A stretch of DNA of 64,000 bases. Origin: Curvularia sp. ZM96 (lineage: Eukaryota > Ascomycota > Dothideomycetes > Pleosporales > Pleosporaceae). The notes under the pieces were generated by a model. The model had not been told where the DNA came from. It worked only from the letters and a program-made list of their open reading frames with translations, and ran no database searches. Within the stretch, counting starts at the first letter, position 1; each line of letters opens with the position of its first letter. Shown one piece after another: positions 52,131-64,000 of the stretch. The stretch lies in NCBI GenBank assembly GCA_022457065.1, contig JAJGBQ010000002.1, forward strand, positions 744,001 through 808,000. The letters run 5' to 3'. The position numbers were made by a program, and so were the translations under genes.

Positions 52131-54773
52131 GGTGGAAGAATAAATAGCGATGCACGAAAAGAGTGTGGTAGAGACAGAATCGAAAAAAAAGAAAGAAAGG
52201 AGCAAGATGGCCCGGGTAACGAGAAAAAGAAGCCACTTTTTGAGTTTATATTCAATAGTGCCTGTCCTGTGGTACTCGCTCCGGGGTTACGTTGAGAGCT
52301 GCCTGTACGGCGTAGTCTCATCAGACTCCATGTCGCCAGTTTCGGCACATAGACATGTCAGTACGGCCTGTCACATCAATGTTTCGTTTCACACGCTCCG
52401 GGCTGAAAAGGAAAGGTGATTGATTAGAGAAGGGCATTTCATTTCGTTGCACCCCAGCAGAGAGATGGAGCCAGGGCATGGATTAAGCTGGGCCATGGTA
52501 TGTGAGTACGCAACACACAGAACAGCGGCCGCGAGAATCTTTGGCGTTGTGAGTTGAAACGCTCTCAGCGACTGTGGTTGGCGGGTTGTGTTGGAGAAGC
52601 GAAGGGTTACCCTGCGCCATAAGCGTGTGTCAGATGGAAATTGAACGTCTTTATGCAAGCAGGGGATGAAGGGAGGGTAAAAAGAGCCAGGGATTTATGC
52701 CGTTCTAGGAAGATGGATGACAGGAGGGTAAGTTTATGCAAGAAGGCGGGATACAGAGATGAGCGGAGTGGAAGTCATCGTGGGGAGGATGAAGAGTGGA
52801 TGTCGTTGTTTTAGCGCAAGGCGGGTCGAGGGAGTGCAGTGCAGGCGCATCGACGGTTGTATGATTGCGTGCGTATGGGATCGACACGGAGGTGGAGAGG
52901 AGGCCCGTGTTTATCGATAGCGGTGTCATTACTTGCAGCGCAACGGCTCTGGAGGCGGAAGTGGCGTCGGTGTTGCTACCATCACGTGATCATCGGCTAG
53001 TACGAGACGGGACATGCTTGTGCTGATGGATGATCAATTCAGCACAGATATTCTCTCAAAGACCAAGTTGCATCACGAGACCGATACTTGTGGATCCTCG
53101 GTTGATCCGAGTGCTCGCTGGCGATTGGGGCATGCATCATCCTTTTGAGAGCTGACTGCCTCTGTTTCGCCCCATGTCCACTACGCAGGGCTTGGTCGCA
53201 GCATGTGAGGCGTATATTTGTTACTAATAATATCAGCGTCCATGGCTATTTTGGGCAGACAGAGTAATTGAGGCCATATCCTCTCGTGCTGCTGTGGCGC
53301 GCTGGAAGATGTATTTGATATTGCGTAAGCGTACTAACAGGAAGGCTGTGGGAAAAGCATGTGAACATGAGGTAAACACGGCTGAATGTGTAGCTGAAGG
53401 GTACATGCTATCCATCCTATTGCAGTTACAGGCTAGGACGGGAGAAGAGTACCCGAGTATTCAAGATACGCGCAGGTCACATGAGTGAAGCGGTGTTGCC
53501 TTGGGCCATGGCGTGTATCCGAGCACTTTTTTTCCGAAAAGATGAGATGGGGACCGGAATTCGAGGTGAGCCGTGTGTCTTCAATGGCTGCATGTGGCTA
53601 GTGTATTGTGTATGTACCCTTGACAACGCTGATCTGCTCTGCAGTACGGTCGAAGTTGGACAGGCAACTGAGTCGCACAGGACCGAAACCGCCTAGGGCG
53701 TGCTTTCTATTTCCCTGATGGTCAATCTGATATCGAGAAATGAGTGGGGCAGTGCTGGGCACATGGCGGAAAGGACAAATAGAAAGGGCTACGCAAGGTG
53801 AGGCTGTAAAAGTCGACGAGGCTAGCTGACGATGTTTGTTGTACAAGTCGCAACTACACCGCCCGAGCATGGCTGATGCGGCGAGCAACCACGGTAAGCG
53901 CCGACGCAAGACAATGACTGGGCATCGAGGACGAGTTTGGGGCAGGTGCGTAGATTTGTTGTTGTTTTTCCAGGCTCTGTCGTTGCAAAGTCCGAGCGGT
54001 ACCAGAGCAGAGCGGCGAGGCGTCATCGGTGGCCAAGGCGCGGCGGCCTCTGGGGTCAGAACGAGCCGACCCTTGGAGGCCATATCCAGCGTGGGCATGC
54101 ATAATCTTGCCTTTGTAAGTACATGTGTAGGGTGGGGGTCCAGGCACGTGGAGGCGTCTCAGTCGTTGGATGCAGTGCTGCTGTGTGGCATTGAGAATAG
54201 CTCATGACTGCGCATGTAGAGTTCGCTAGCCGGATGCTTGGCTGGCCCTATCGGATGTTCCCTGCGCCATTCGAACGGCCCAAGGGCAATGCCAGAGCGT
54301 CTTTCTTTGCTTCTGCCAGCGCTGCCGAGCATGAGGGGAACACCGGCTCGCCGCCGTGCTGTCTCGCGGGCAGAGAGTGAAGGCAGCGGGCTGAGCTCAG
54401 CTGACAGGCGGGAGTCTGCCGGGCGTGGGCGAGGCGATGCGCTGGCAGTTTCGGTTCGTGCCTGGATCTGGCTCGGGTGCGCGTCAGCGTTCCCGTTGTA
54501 GATGGGCTCTTGGGCTGCCCTCGACCTCATCGCCCCCGTTGCTGCGTGACGACTCGGCTCTGCGTCTCTGCGTCTCTGCGTCTCTGCGTCTCTGCGTCTC
54601 TGCGTCCAACGGCTGTGCGCCGCGTACCCCGTTCACGCTGCTGCTCCACCGGCCTCGAGTGGGTTGACCGCCCCTTGCAACCCGGGCCTCGCGGCTATCC
54701 AGGCCCCATCGCCAGTGACGCGCCCGAGCCAGCTCACGCTCAGGATGCCCATTGAAGCACGCCCATTTCCATC
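52131..54773. other. Long divergent intergenic region (2.6 kb)
   Basis: Lies between the Cys-cluster gene (minus) and the VAC7-like gene (plus). Frames of up to about 165 codons occur on both strands but have no motifs, no start context and overlap one another. The 3' third is GC-rich, includes an 8-bp microsatellite (54558-54605) and is probably a long 5' leader of the VAC7-like gene. A short gene or non-coding RNA cannot be excluded. Confidence 0.4.
54558..54605. repeat. Microsatellite, six units of CTCTGCGT
   Basis: Six perfect 8-bp units in tandem, ending 168 bases before the ATG of the VAC7-like gene, probably in its 5' leader or core promoter. Confidence 0.95.
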
Positions 54774-57700
54774 ATGACCGACTCCGACACCGACTCTCTG
54801 CCTCTGCCTCTGCGCCCGCCCGACGACGCCGCCTTCCACTCCATCACGGGTGCCTGCGAGAGTGCTGAGCCCACGTCCACGGCCACGTCGTCGCCCCAAG
54901 AAGCCCCGTCGCCGCCCCAGCTGCCGCAACAACACAGCAACCATCACCAGCAGCTCCTCACTGAGCCCACTGCGCCCTCCGCGCCCTCCGCGCCCCACGG
55001 CAACCCCGCGAGAAGCTCGTCGACCGCCGCCGTTGCTGCTGCTTCCACTGCCACCAACATGACCTCATCCACGACCTCCATGCGGCAGCACACGCTGGCC
55101 GGCCAGCGCCCCCTCAATCCGTCCATCTCGTCGTCGTCGCCGCTGTCCTCGCGAGAAGCCTCTCCGGCTCGCCCCTACCAGCGCAATGCCGCTGCTGCCT
55201 CCGGCGTGAGGCCTGGCTTCCGCTCACGCAAGAGCAGCACCGAGGCGAGCCCCAGCCGTACCTCCAGTCTCGCAAACTCGACCACGCCGACGCCAGCAGT
55301 GCAGCGTGCCCACTCAGCCACAAGCATACCGGAGCTCACGCCTGCGCCAGCGTCGTCGACGCCCGACCCTGCGCGGGCACCACACTCCTCCAAGCCCCCG
55401 TCCAAGTCCGTCACCACCGACTCGACGCCCCATTGGCCCATCTCGCCGCGCCTCAAGTCACCGCCGCCCGCCGACGACCGCTTCTCGCACTCGCGGAGGA
55501 ACTCGCTGCGCTCGCAGATCAGGAAGCCAGAAACCCAGTCGACGCCTGCCATCATTGTCCAGAGCTCGTCGCCCGCCTCGCCGCCCCGGCTGGCCGTGCC
55601 CGAGGACGGCACCACGAGCGAGCCCGACGAGCCCACGCAGAGCACAAAGGCACCGCTGCCGCCTCGCGGGCCCAGCGGCCAGCCACCCAAGCTGGAAACC
55701 GTCCAAGAGTCTAGCTCGCCTGCCACATCCGGATTTCACGGTCTAGAGCCGCAAAGGTACGCTTTTCCCCGCAACGGCCCCACTGTTTGTCATCGCGACG
55801 CACGTTAGACTAATCGCGGACCCAATTTCCGTTGCCATCCGCAAACTTTGTTAACGCTTCACCTTAGCTTTGCTTCTTCAGTCATTGCCCACAAATCCGA
55901 CCCGGATCGAAATGACGTCAACTCCAAAGTCACCGAAGATCTCAGCTCCTCCAAGCACGACTCCCTCAAGCACGACCACGCCAGGCATACCGAAAGCGGA
56001 AGCGACAGCGCGTCCAAAAGCGCAAAGAAGCCAAAGGTCCACGAGCAGCGTTCGACCTACGCCCAGCGCCCTCAGCACTCCGTCTCGGCAAAGCCATCGC
56101 TGTCGTCCATGTCGACCCGCGCACGCGACCCGCCGCTGCGCAACATGACGGTCGAAACAGAGACGGTGCCTTCGGTCGCCCAGGCCTCCATCGTGAACCA
56201 GGACCGCGCCGCCTCGGGGCGCCCAGACGGCGGCATACGCCTGAAACCCAGCAACGAAACAATACGTCCCAGGAAAGACAAGAAGCCCGCAAAGCGAAAA
56301 GCCCCGTCCATCAATGCTGGCACCGGTAGGTTGCACCTCATCTCGTACTCCCACCATGCCCCAACCCGGCCCGACGCTGGTGTGCTCTCGCACACACCTT
56401 CGTCGCTGGGCAGCCCTGGCTCATGCCGCTCGTATGATGAGCAGCCATCGCTGTTGACCATGTCCCCCGCGAGCGCAGAGCTACGCGCGTCTTCCTTTCG
56501 TCCCCCTCAACTCAGCTATTTCTATTCCAGCACTAACGCCAGCCACCGCGTAGCTTCCTCCAAGGCAGACGTCTTTGAGCAAAAAGTAGCCAGTGCCGTC
56601 GACGAGGCCGACTCCTCAGACTCGGACGCCACCTTCATCTACGAATCAAACCCCCCCGACCCCCCTCATCGCAGCCGCGGAGGACACCACTCGCGAACGC
56701 CAAGCATGACATCACTCGCAAGCCTCACAAATCCTCAGCTCCAGTTACGCGACAGCCAAAAGCATCCCAGCAAGAAGAGCAGTACCAAGTTCAAGTTCAA
56801 TCCTCCGTACATGAACTCGAGCATTGACGGTGATGACCGGGGTGAAGGTACCGTACGTTCAGGTTCGGGCCGAGCTGGTGGAGGCAGCCATCATCACCAC
56901 ATCGGCGGCAGATACGGCCAGGGTCGAGGTGGCTTGAACCATATTGTCATGGACAGCGATTCATCCATGGCCCAGCCTTCGCGCAACCGTGGGCCAGCCT
57001 CTCGAAACACGTCGCAACCAAACAGCCCTCGCTTCCACACCTTCACCGTTGGCAACGGACACAGCAATGGCAGCAAGAAGAGTGGCGAGTACTCGGCTGC
57101 GTACGATATCGATGCCGAAAACGCGGCCGACGACGAACGCACGCCGCTCATCTCTGGTCGAAGCCCCCGAGCCCGGACGCCTCGCCAAAGGAACAGTGCA
57201 ACCGTACGCCATCTGGAACGTCGCCATCACCGAGATGGCGGATGGTGCCGACGCTTCGCTGGATGTTTAGTCCTCTCTATCCTGCTCTTGGTTGTCGTCT
57301 TCTGCGCTGTGGGGCTCGTCTTTGCGACCACAAAGCCTCTCACAAGCCTTATGGTACGCGATATCCAGAACGTCGTTGCAAGTCAACAGGAGGTCATCCT
57401 GGATCTCATCGTGGATGCTGTCAATCCCAACATTATTGGTGTTACCGTCGCAGATATGGACGTGTCTGTGTTTGCTAAGAGCAAACATGTCGGTTCCGAT
57501 ACCTGGTGGCGAGAGCATGGAAACGGGCCGCCTGACAACATGGAAGATTGGAAACCTGTTCAAGATCGGTCCCACCATGTGCACACCCACTCCACGACCA
57601 GAGGAGTTGACGAAGGGACCGATCCAATTGAAAGCGAACCCCGCACCATGTTGCTTGGCCGTGTTTACCGGTTCGACTCGCCTCTGACCTTCGAAGGCTC

Positions 57701-58037
57701 CTTTTTCCAGCGGCATCGCGCCGAGTCCATCGGTGAGCTTCGTCTTGCTCACCCAGGGAACAAGACCGAAGCAGGGGGCAGTGAACGCTGGGAGGAAGTG
57801 CTGCAACATCCGTTCGAACTGATTGTCCGAGGCAACTTCAAATACACGCTCCCCCTCAGCACACAGGAGTTCAAGGTCCCAGTCACCGCTTCTCATTACT
57901 ACGATCCAGATGTTGAAAAAAAGAAAAAGCCGGTCGCTCTCAACAGTCATGAAAAGAGGAGGAATTTACTACCTGTACTAACAAAGCCGTGGGGACGTTA
58001 CGACCGCAGAGCACTACCGTTCTGGTCTCCCCAATAG
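54774..58037 (+). CDS. VAC7: VAC7-like regulator of PI(3,5)P2 synthesis (1050 aa)
   Basis: Exons 54774-55756 and 55868-58037; one 111-nt intron with GTACGC donor and TTAG acceptor; phases close to 1051 codons including the stop. Residues 1-780 are hydrophilic, Ser/Pro/Ala-rich and probably disordered, with basic patches and a His-rich stretch (SHHHHIGG). A single transmembrane helix lies at about 791-815 (LVLSILLLVVVFCAVGLVFA), preceded by basic residues (RRHHRDGGWCRR). The lumenal part begins TTKPLTSLMVRDIQNVVAS and continues as the conserved LEA-like domain VDAVNPNIIGVTVADMDVSVFAKSKHVG. This layout is that of Vac7, the vacuolar membrane protein that with Fab1 and Vac14 controls PI(3,5)P2 and vacuole size. 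The fungal family is also named phospholipid metabolism enzyme regulator. Confidence 0.88.
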
Positions 58038-58734
58038 CACACATCCTTGCATTCTGTATCACAAAGCCTGGAGATGCGAGGGTTGCCCCAGCATAATCTC
58101 CCAAAAAGACACTGATACCCTTCTAAACACGAGATCACGACCCTATAGACTTGTCCCAGCCCGGCAACTGTACATCAGCGAATACGTTGCCCTCTCTTGG
58201 CTCCACAGCCCTTACGAATTTCTTTTTTCCTTCTGCGTTGCACTTGCACGCCTCCACAACACCCCTTTGAACGGCCGCATGGGTTAGCTCGACGGCGAAT
58301 GGTAATTTGCGAGTGTACAGGCTTTGCGCTTTAGCCATGGTGTTTGTGTTACGAAGCCCTGTTTTTTGCATCTTGGCAATAGGGACCTGGCCTCCGTCCT
58401 AATCAGTGTCCCCGCTGTTTGTCCTATTTGAACTTTATATTTGGAGGTGGATCCTTGCTGATCCGAGCCATTCATTTCGTCCTTCTCCCTCTTCTATGTA
58501 TTTATATACACTCAACGTATACTTGCTTTGGTATCTTTGCTTTCTCATTTTGTTTTTCAACGACTGTCTAGGGTGCATGGAATCGGTATGGCCAAGGAAA
58601 ACAAGGACATTTGCATTGCGTGGGAAACGGGAATAAAAAGATATTAGTCTGCCCGACTTGACTCTTGGTTCGCTCCTTTCATATCACTGTGTATGAGATG
58701 TATCAAGATGTATTAGATTCTGTCTGCTTGCGTT
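58038..58734. other. Convergent 3' region
   Basis: Between the stops of the VAC7-like gene and the PL4 gene. Untranslated sequence only. Confidence 0.5.
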
Positions 58735-60568
58735 CTATACAGCTTCCAAAACCAAGCTATCCCAAAGCCACCCCCTCCACTGCGCACTCTTGGTGACCCT
58801 GACGTCCAGCCTATTGTTCTGCCCTTGTCTTAGCAGCCCGCGCGGAACCTCAAACTGCAACCATCTCCATTCCCCAGCTCTTGTAGCACCACGATACGTA
58901 TCCTGGCTATTCAGCAAACTAGCACTGGTGATGTTCCCGATACGTGCCTCATTCAGCAAGACATCCGCGCTGGACCCCTGTGAAAACCCAGCGAGGGAGA
59001 GAATCAAGTTGGCAGCCGGCGTCGTGCTGTTGCTAGACGAGGACATGGAGGAAGGTAAAGAAAAAGAAACCGACCACGTCCCCAGCTTGCTCTGCGCAAA
59101 GCACCAGTCTCTGTCTGGCGAACTGGTACCAACGGTATACGTCAGGTTGGCAGGACACTTGTCCAAGCGCGCGTGCTCTACAGGATGTGCCGGGTCCGCG
59201 AGATAAAACCCATCTGTTTTGCGGTCCAGCGCGCCGATTTGAAAGATGCGTTTGGAGGCGTCCGTCACAGGCCAGTTGAGTTGCTTGAGCGTTGTCGTCT
59301 TTCCCCTCGCAACACCGACATCGTTGTACGTGACGTTCGTCGTGACATCTTGCATGCCCTTCCCACCGTTCGCCCACGCATACAGCGCATACGTGCCAGT
59401 ACGCACGTCGTCAATACGGAAGCGGCCCTCTGCGTCGGCGTAGGCAGTGTAGTAGTACCCCGTCCCCTGATCAAGCGTCGACACGCTCTCGTTACGATTA
59501 TCACCTAGAAAGACGGCCGCGCCCGCCGCTGGTCGCCCATCGCCCAACACTAATTTCCCCTTCACCCTGCCACGAGCCTGATACGCACTGTCCTTGAACC
59601 ACCTGTACGGCCACGCTTTCACCTCCTTCTCCCAGCGCACCTTTGCGTCTTGCACGCTCCCATCGTTCAAGTACCACAGCCAGGGCCCCCAGATCCTACT
59701 TCCATCCGTCGCAAAAGCGTCGCGGGAAACGGCTTGATAGTGCGTCCCATGCAGCATATTCAGCTGCACGGTATCCCCCGTTTTCGACTCTCGGTGCAGC
59801 ATGAGTTCCTGCTTCAGGTGGTCGCCGTTGAAGTACTCGTGTCCAGCGTGAATGTACCAGCTCCCCACCTCGGCACCGTACACGCCGTAGGCAGTCTGCT
59901 CGCGCAGAAAAGCAGCCCAATCGTATTTTGTCAAAAACGTCCCGTCGGGCTTTTGCCATGTTTCGTCTTGAACGTTTGTGGCGTTGAGGTACTCGGAGAA
60001 GGAGGGCAGCGCGCCGTCTTTGACGTTGGTGTGGGCGTTGGGGAACGAGGCGTTGGAGAGGCGCCAGAGTGTGCGGAATTCACCTAGTGTGGGCAGCGCG
60101 CGGTTGACAAAGTATTGGTATGCGCCGGGGAGAGTGTCGTGGAGGATCCAGTGGAAATCGCCTTCGACGGCGCGGAACCGGATGTTGAGCCAATCTGGAC
60201 CTGACTCGACGATTGCGGCGGACGTCCAGTTGAGGTCGGATGCGGCGCCATCTATGGAGTTTTAGTTTTGTTTTTAGATGGGAGGGGGGCCAATAGGACG
60301 CTGAATGGAAAGTGTAGTAGGACGTACTATAACTAACGTAGTGTCCTACTGCGTTGCCAACCCGGTCTTTGCCTTTGTACATCAACTTGTTCGCATACTG
60401 GGCGTTTTGAGTCACGTTCCAGAGGTCGTTGCCTAGGACCCAGGTCGAGGGACCGAGTTCTTTCAGAAAGCTTCGAGGTTGTTTTGCACCACTGCGTTCT
60501 GGGAAGGGAGATGCAGTAGCTAGTACAGCCAGCGTAGCAACACCAATGGTCGTGACGAGAGCGCTCAT
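58735..60568 (-). CDS. Rhamnogalacturonan lyase, polysaccharide lyase family 4 (585 aa)
   Basis: Exons 60568-60328 and 60251-58735; one 76-nt intron; phases close to 586 codons including the stop. It starts with a signal peptide (MSALVTTIGVATLAVLATA). PL4 features: WNVTQNAQYANKLMYKGKDRVG, HYVSYNG joined across the intron, then a catalytic beta-sandwich; GRVKGKLVLGDGRPAAGAAVFLGD begins a fibronectin-III-like domain at about residue 310, and the last 180 residues form a CBM-like jelly roll ending in WRGWLWDSLVLEAV. The enzyme cleaves rhamnogalacturonan I of pectin by beta-elimination outside the cell. Length and domain order are those of fungal RGL-B-type enzymes. A TATATATACC box lies about 83 bases upstream of the ATG. 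Intact. Confidence 0.92.
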
Positions 60569-60650
60569 GGTGAGTTAATCAGGGACCCTGGTTGGCGATG
60601 CGGACAGTGGGGTCTTGGCCAAGCAGGTTCATTCTCGCTGCTGTTGTAAT

Positions 60651-60660
60651 TATATATACC
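60651..60660 (-). promoter_or_regulatory. TATA box of the PL4 gene
   Basis: GGTATATATA on the minus strand, 83 bases upstream of the ATG at 60568. It is the only such box in the stretch. Confidence 0.55.
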
Positions 60661-61342
60661 TTGCATGTCTAGACTTGGCTGGGTGTTTGTCTTCTCCTCA
60701 CTCGGAGATACATAGCCCGAGCTCTTTGCATTCCGCCTGAATTAAAGAGTAAGACCCGCGGGCTTACTTACTCTAAGTACCTAGGTAGATCCCAGAGGAA
60801 GAAATCGTACTATTGAAATGGCCAAATTTCCCTGCAATCATCGCGACTGTCCACTGACGCATTCGGTCTGGTCTGTGCAGATCCTCCCGCCCTGAACGCC
60901 TATTTGGAGCCGCCTAGGCCATTGGGCGTATTACCGGGTCAGCGGGTGAGGGGTGGCTTCTGGAATAGAAACTTCCCCACGAAACGGGGTGGGAGGCTTA
61001 GTTGGTGGGGAGCTTGGAGAGCTTGAGTGGGGAGTAAACCAGGCCCATCTCGTGGTGCACCGAAATACCGGGTTGAGGATGGTCAGGCGTCCAAAGGGCC
61101 GATACCTGCCACGAGGGTGGGCGAGATTGGGTTGCGGGAAGCTTTCCCATCGCGGTAAGTAACCGCTGTCACGACTGCATTACAACCGACAGGAATTGGG
61201 CATCTTGAATACGTTGATGTATGGCGGGAAACTTGGAAACTAGGGCTTTATTTCCAACGAATGGCTTCAGCCTGAAATTCAAGACCCGAAACAAAGCAAA
61301 GCATTAAGTGTATTTCAATCGTCACGCGTAAACATCGCCTCT
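60661..61342. other. Intergenic, no gene seen
   Basis: Upstream of the PL4 gene and downstream of the urea transporter, both on the minus strand. A short G-rich frame at 60953-61162 has no support. Confidence 0.45.
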
Positions 61343-63788
61343 CTACTTCTCCAAGGCTTTCGCATCAGCCTCCTTGGGCGTTTGTGTACCTGAATCCGTC
61401 ATCTTTTCGCCCTCAACCACCGTGACAGGACCCGTACGACGGACACCCTTGCCCGTAATGTCGCGCCACATGCCACCAAAGTTGCGCACCAAGCTCTCTC
61501 GGCCCTCCCACAGCGGGTAAACGCCCACCGCCATAGTTGAACACAGGAGCCAGATAATACCGACAATAACCCAGCCAGAGAAGAATGACTCGCTGAAGAT
61601 GTAGCCGGTACCGTACAGTGGCATGGGCCAAAGAACCAGGAGAATGAGAGTCATTGTTGCAGTAGTAATTTTGGCAATCTTTGAGGCGCGGAAAAGCTTC
61701 TTTTGCTCAATAGCTTCTGCCTCTGGCGAGAGAACAGCGTGCCGACCGTGTACAGCCTCCAGGTCCAGGTGTGCGGCTGCGGTGACGTCTGAATCGTCGA
61801 CGAGTCGAATGTTCTTCATCGATACCCAGTCGTAGTTATCTGAACCTTGAGTTAGCAGTTGTATAGCAGCTGCAGAAGGCGATCGCTTACCCATTCCGAA
61901 GATCAAAGTGAGGATAGGGATGAAAATGAGGGGGGACAGCAGAGCAACGACGTTGCCCGCCAGCATAGGGTTGTTGGCGCCAGACGTTTCTACACTGATA
62001 ACACCATCGTTTAGTTTGGCGGTGGTCACAAGCCAGGCGGTGATGCTGCAGCACAGCCCCAGAACTGGGGATAGAGTAGCCGCCCATTTGTTCTGGCCTT
62101 TCCACATCAGGGTGAGAGTGGCTGGGAGCACCGCAGAAGAGATGATCACGCCCATGAAGACGTACAGCCATCCCATGCTTGTTCATGTTAGCGGGGTTTG
62201 AATGAGCGGATTGAATTGGATGCAACTCACCTAATGCCGGCGTACCACAATCCTGTAGAGAATCCAGCCATGACCAGTCCGAATCCGCAAACGCATACGT
62301 GCGAAGTGTACACAAGACGACGGCCGCTCGCATTAGTGTTGATATAGGTGCCGTAGATGTCGTACGTCAGGATACTGGACACTGCAATGAGCTGAGCAGA
62401 AAAGGCAGAAGTGACAGCCATGAAGACAACAAGAAGTGTGGCTACAGCGCCACCAGATCCGAGGAGAGCAACCGCAGCATACGGGAGGGTAAGTCCCGCG
62501 CTGATGGATGCTTCGTCCATGACCGCAGGATAGGTTGGGAAGTACTCGGTGTGCTGAAGCGCAAGGGCTGCGAGACCCATGGTAGTCGCACAGAGCCACT
62601 GTAGGATGTTAGTTAACCTTTTTTATCACGAGATTGAGCGAGAAAATTACCGGAATAGCAAACCAAGAAAGACCACCGATGATGTATCCAGGAAGCGCAT
62701 GGACTGGCGATGCAGCAATGGCCTTGTTGTAGTCTATCCCAAATCAGTTTTTGAATGCGAGGTATCGCCAGAGTTCTAACTTACAGCCGTTGTCCATGAA
62801 AACCGTGCCAAAGTTTCCGATGATGTTGATCACGAAGAAGATGGCGCCGTCCTTGCTCCTCATTGTTAGATAGCTTCCACCAGCATTGCCGGGCACTGGT
62901 GTGGTGGCTGAGAGCTCTTGCAAGCGCTCGTAGACAGCCTTTGGCGATCCCAGCCTATCTCCCGTTGCGTAGGTTGTGAAGGCGAAGGTGAGAAGAATAA
63001 TGAGCAAGATAACCGTGTGGACGTAGTCGGTAAGGAAAGTAGCCTTGATTCCTCCAAACATGGTGTAGACAACGACACCAAGGGGAAGAAGGAAACAGGC
63101 TGCTGCCGTGGGTACTCCGGTCAAGGAGCTGATAACAGCGGATCCACCAGTCAGCAACATGGCTGTGACAAGGATGTTCGTGAACAATCCAAAGGCAATG
63201 TACACGAAATGAGTAGCTTTTCCATAGCGAGCTCGGACAGCTTCGAGGAACGTCTGATGCATGTTAGTGTGTGTGGAAGCTGTTAATTAAAATCACTTAC
63301 GTGGGCGTTTGGTGCTCGCCTTTTGAGCTCGATGGCAACAGTAGCGAACAACAAAATCTGGACAGTAGCACCAGCGGCATACCAGAGGGGGCCAGACACG
63401 CCTATACATCGTCAGATATCGCCATATCAACGTGACTCGATTGTTTTCGTACCATAGCGAAACGCAACCGAGGAGCTTTGCAACAAGGTAGCAGCCCAGG
63501 TCCAGGATGATACGACAGCAGAAGCAACAAGACCAGACTTTACAGTACGTCCCGCAGTCGAGAACATCTCCGAAGTTTGTAATTCATTGTTGTAGCGCTT
63601 GAGTACCCAGGTGGTAAAAACCTTGGAGATGTTAGTCCATGCTACTTAATGGATACCGGCATAGCATTGAAGGGAAGGCATACCATGCCAAGTGCAAAGA
63701 GAAAGCCAACACCAAGAACAATTCCATAGCCCCAAGCTTGGCCCAGAGGAGAAGCTGAAGGACCGATAGGTGTGCCACCGCCAGCCAT
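61343..63788 (-). CDS. DUR3: Urea transporter, DUR3 type (sodium:solute symporter family), 692 aa
   Basis: Eight exons: 63788-63684, 63621-63453, 63401-63301, 63253-62785, 62733-62651, 62598-62231, 62177-61891 and 61839-61343. Introns are 47-62 nt and all phases close to 693 codons including the stop. The protein has about 15 hydrophobic helices. Family text includes QAWGYGIVLGVGFLFALGM, SSWTWAATLLQSSSVAFRYG, PLWYAAGATVQILLFA, VVVYTMFGGIKATFLTDYVHT, GTVFMDNGYYNKAIAASP, GYIIGGLSWFAIPWL and MAVTSAFSAQLIAVSSILTYDIY. This is the DUR3/UreA group, which brings urea in at the plasma membrane by proton symport. The cytosolic C-terminus is hydrophilic and ends KEADAKALEK. Exon 7 could be read through into exon 8 in frame (the 51-nt intron has no stop), so intron retention would add 17 residues. 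Five GATA/TATC sites lie upstream. Confidence 0.93.
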
Positions 63789-64000
63789 GTTGGGCTATGT
63801 CGTGTAACGGAAATCTCAAAATCTAAGACGCTGGTTGTCACCTTGTCCAGCGGGCATACGAAGTATCTATATTCTTTCATAACCTCATCGGTAACGTTTT
63901 CCCGCAAAACTCCCGTACCAAATTGCTATCTCCAGCATTCCCAGACACATCGAACCTACGTCGTAGATTTGATATTGAGATATGATTGGCCAAAGATAGT
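63789..64000 (-). promoter_or_regulatory. Promoter of the urea transporter with five GATA sites
   Basis: GATA or TATC at 63864, 63927, 63971, 63979 and 63995, plus a CCAAT box on the minus strand (ATTGG at 63984-63988). Clustered GATA motifs are binding sites of AreA/Nit2-type nitrogen regulators, which control urea uptake in Aspergillus. Confidence 0.5.

Noticed and set aside
53598..54207. Overlapping 120-166-codon frames in the 2.6-kb spacer
   Set aside because: No motif or splice support. The two strands compete for the same bases, and the translations are low-complexity Ala/Arg/Ser-rich.
1..64000. CRISPR arrays, rRNA genes, secondary-metabolite gene cluster
   Set aside because: No spaced direct repeats, no rRNA-like sequence and no PKS/NRPS/terpene backbone gene are present; the organism is eukaryotic.

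Overview
This window looks like a filamentous ascomycete (Pezizomycotina) nuclear chromosome. The genes are split by short introns (46-104 nt) with GTATGT/GTAAGT-type donors and CTAAC/CTGAC-type branch sites. The protein families are typical of that group: HET, NACHT-WD40, NACHT-ankyrin, DUF6601 and secreted cell-wall enzymes. Gene content (GH12, PL4, S10 peptidase, many HET/NLR genes) suits a plant-associated Dothideomycete, perhaps Pleosporales, but the species cannot be fixed from the sequence.

Layout. (1) 1-20 kb is an accessory, gene-poor and mostly AT-rich stretch. It holds an orphan membrane protein (1527-2603), a HET-NACHT-WD40 NOD-like receptor (5287-9146), a degraded Copia gag with a candidate solo LTR, a GH12 endoglucanase (12114-12955), a GH3 beta-glucosidase relic, a second HET gene with a 99-bp internal duplication (16967-19237), and three split tRNA-Asp(GUC) sequences. 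Two of the tRNAs are decayed and abut an interspersed repeat. (2) 20.3-37.6 kb is compact and largely housekeeping: S10 serine carboxypeptidase, dCMP deaminase, ATG7 (divergent from the deaminase), NIPA-type magnesium transporter, COG4 (divergent from the transporter), GH125 mannosidase, tRNA-Val(CAC) and a nitronate monooxygenase. (3) 37.6-48.9 kb is again accessory: a pogo/Fot1-like transposase remnant, a DUF6601 membrane protein, a ten-exon alpha/beta-hydrolase-NACHT-ankyrin receptor and a large multi-pass membrane protein. (4) 49-64 kb returns to ordinary genes: two conserved hypotheticals, a VAC7-like regulator of PI(3,5)P2 synthesis, a PL4 rhamnogalacturonan lyase and a DUR3-type urea transporter with clustered GATA sites upstream.

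Most exon models were built by reading splice sites and checking that the reading phase closes over the whole gene; where it closes this is stated. Two themes stand out. First, allorecognition/NLR-type genes are dense: three in 45 kb, two with near-identical repeat arrays. Second, all the transposon and gene relics show stop codons explicable by C-to-T change, two of them in the CpA context expected of repeat-induced point mutation. No CRISPR array, rRNA gene or secondary-metabolite backbone gene was seen.
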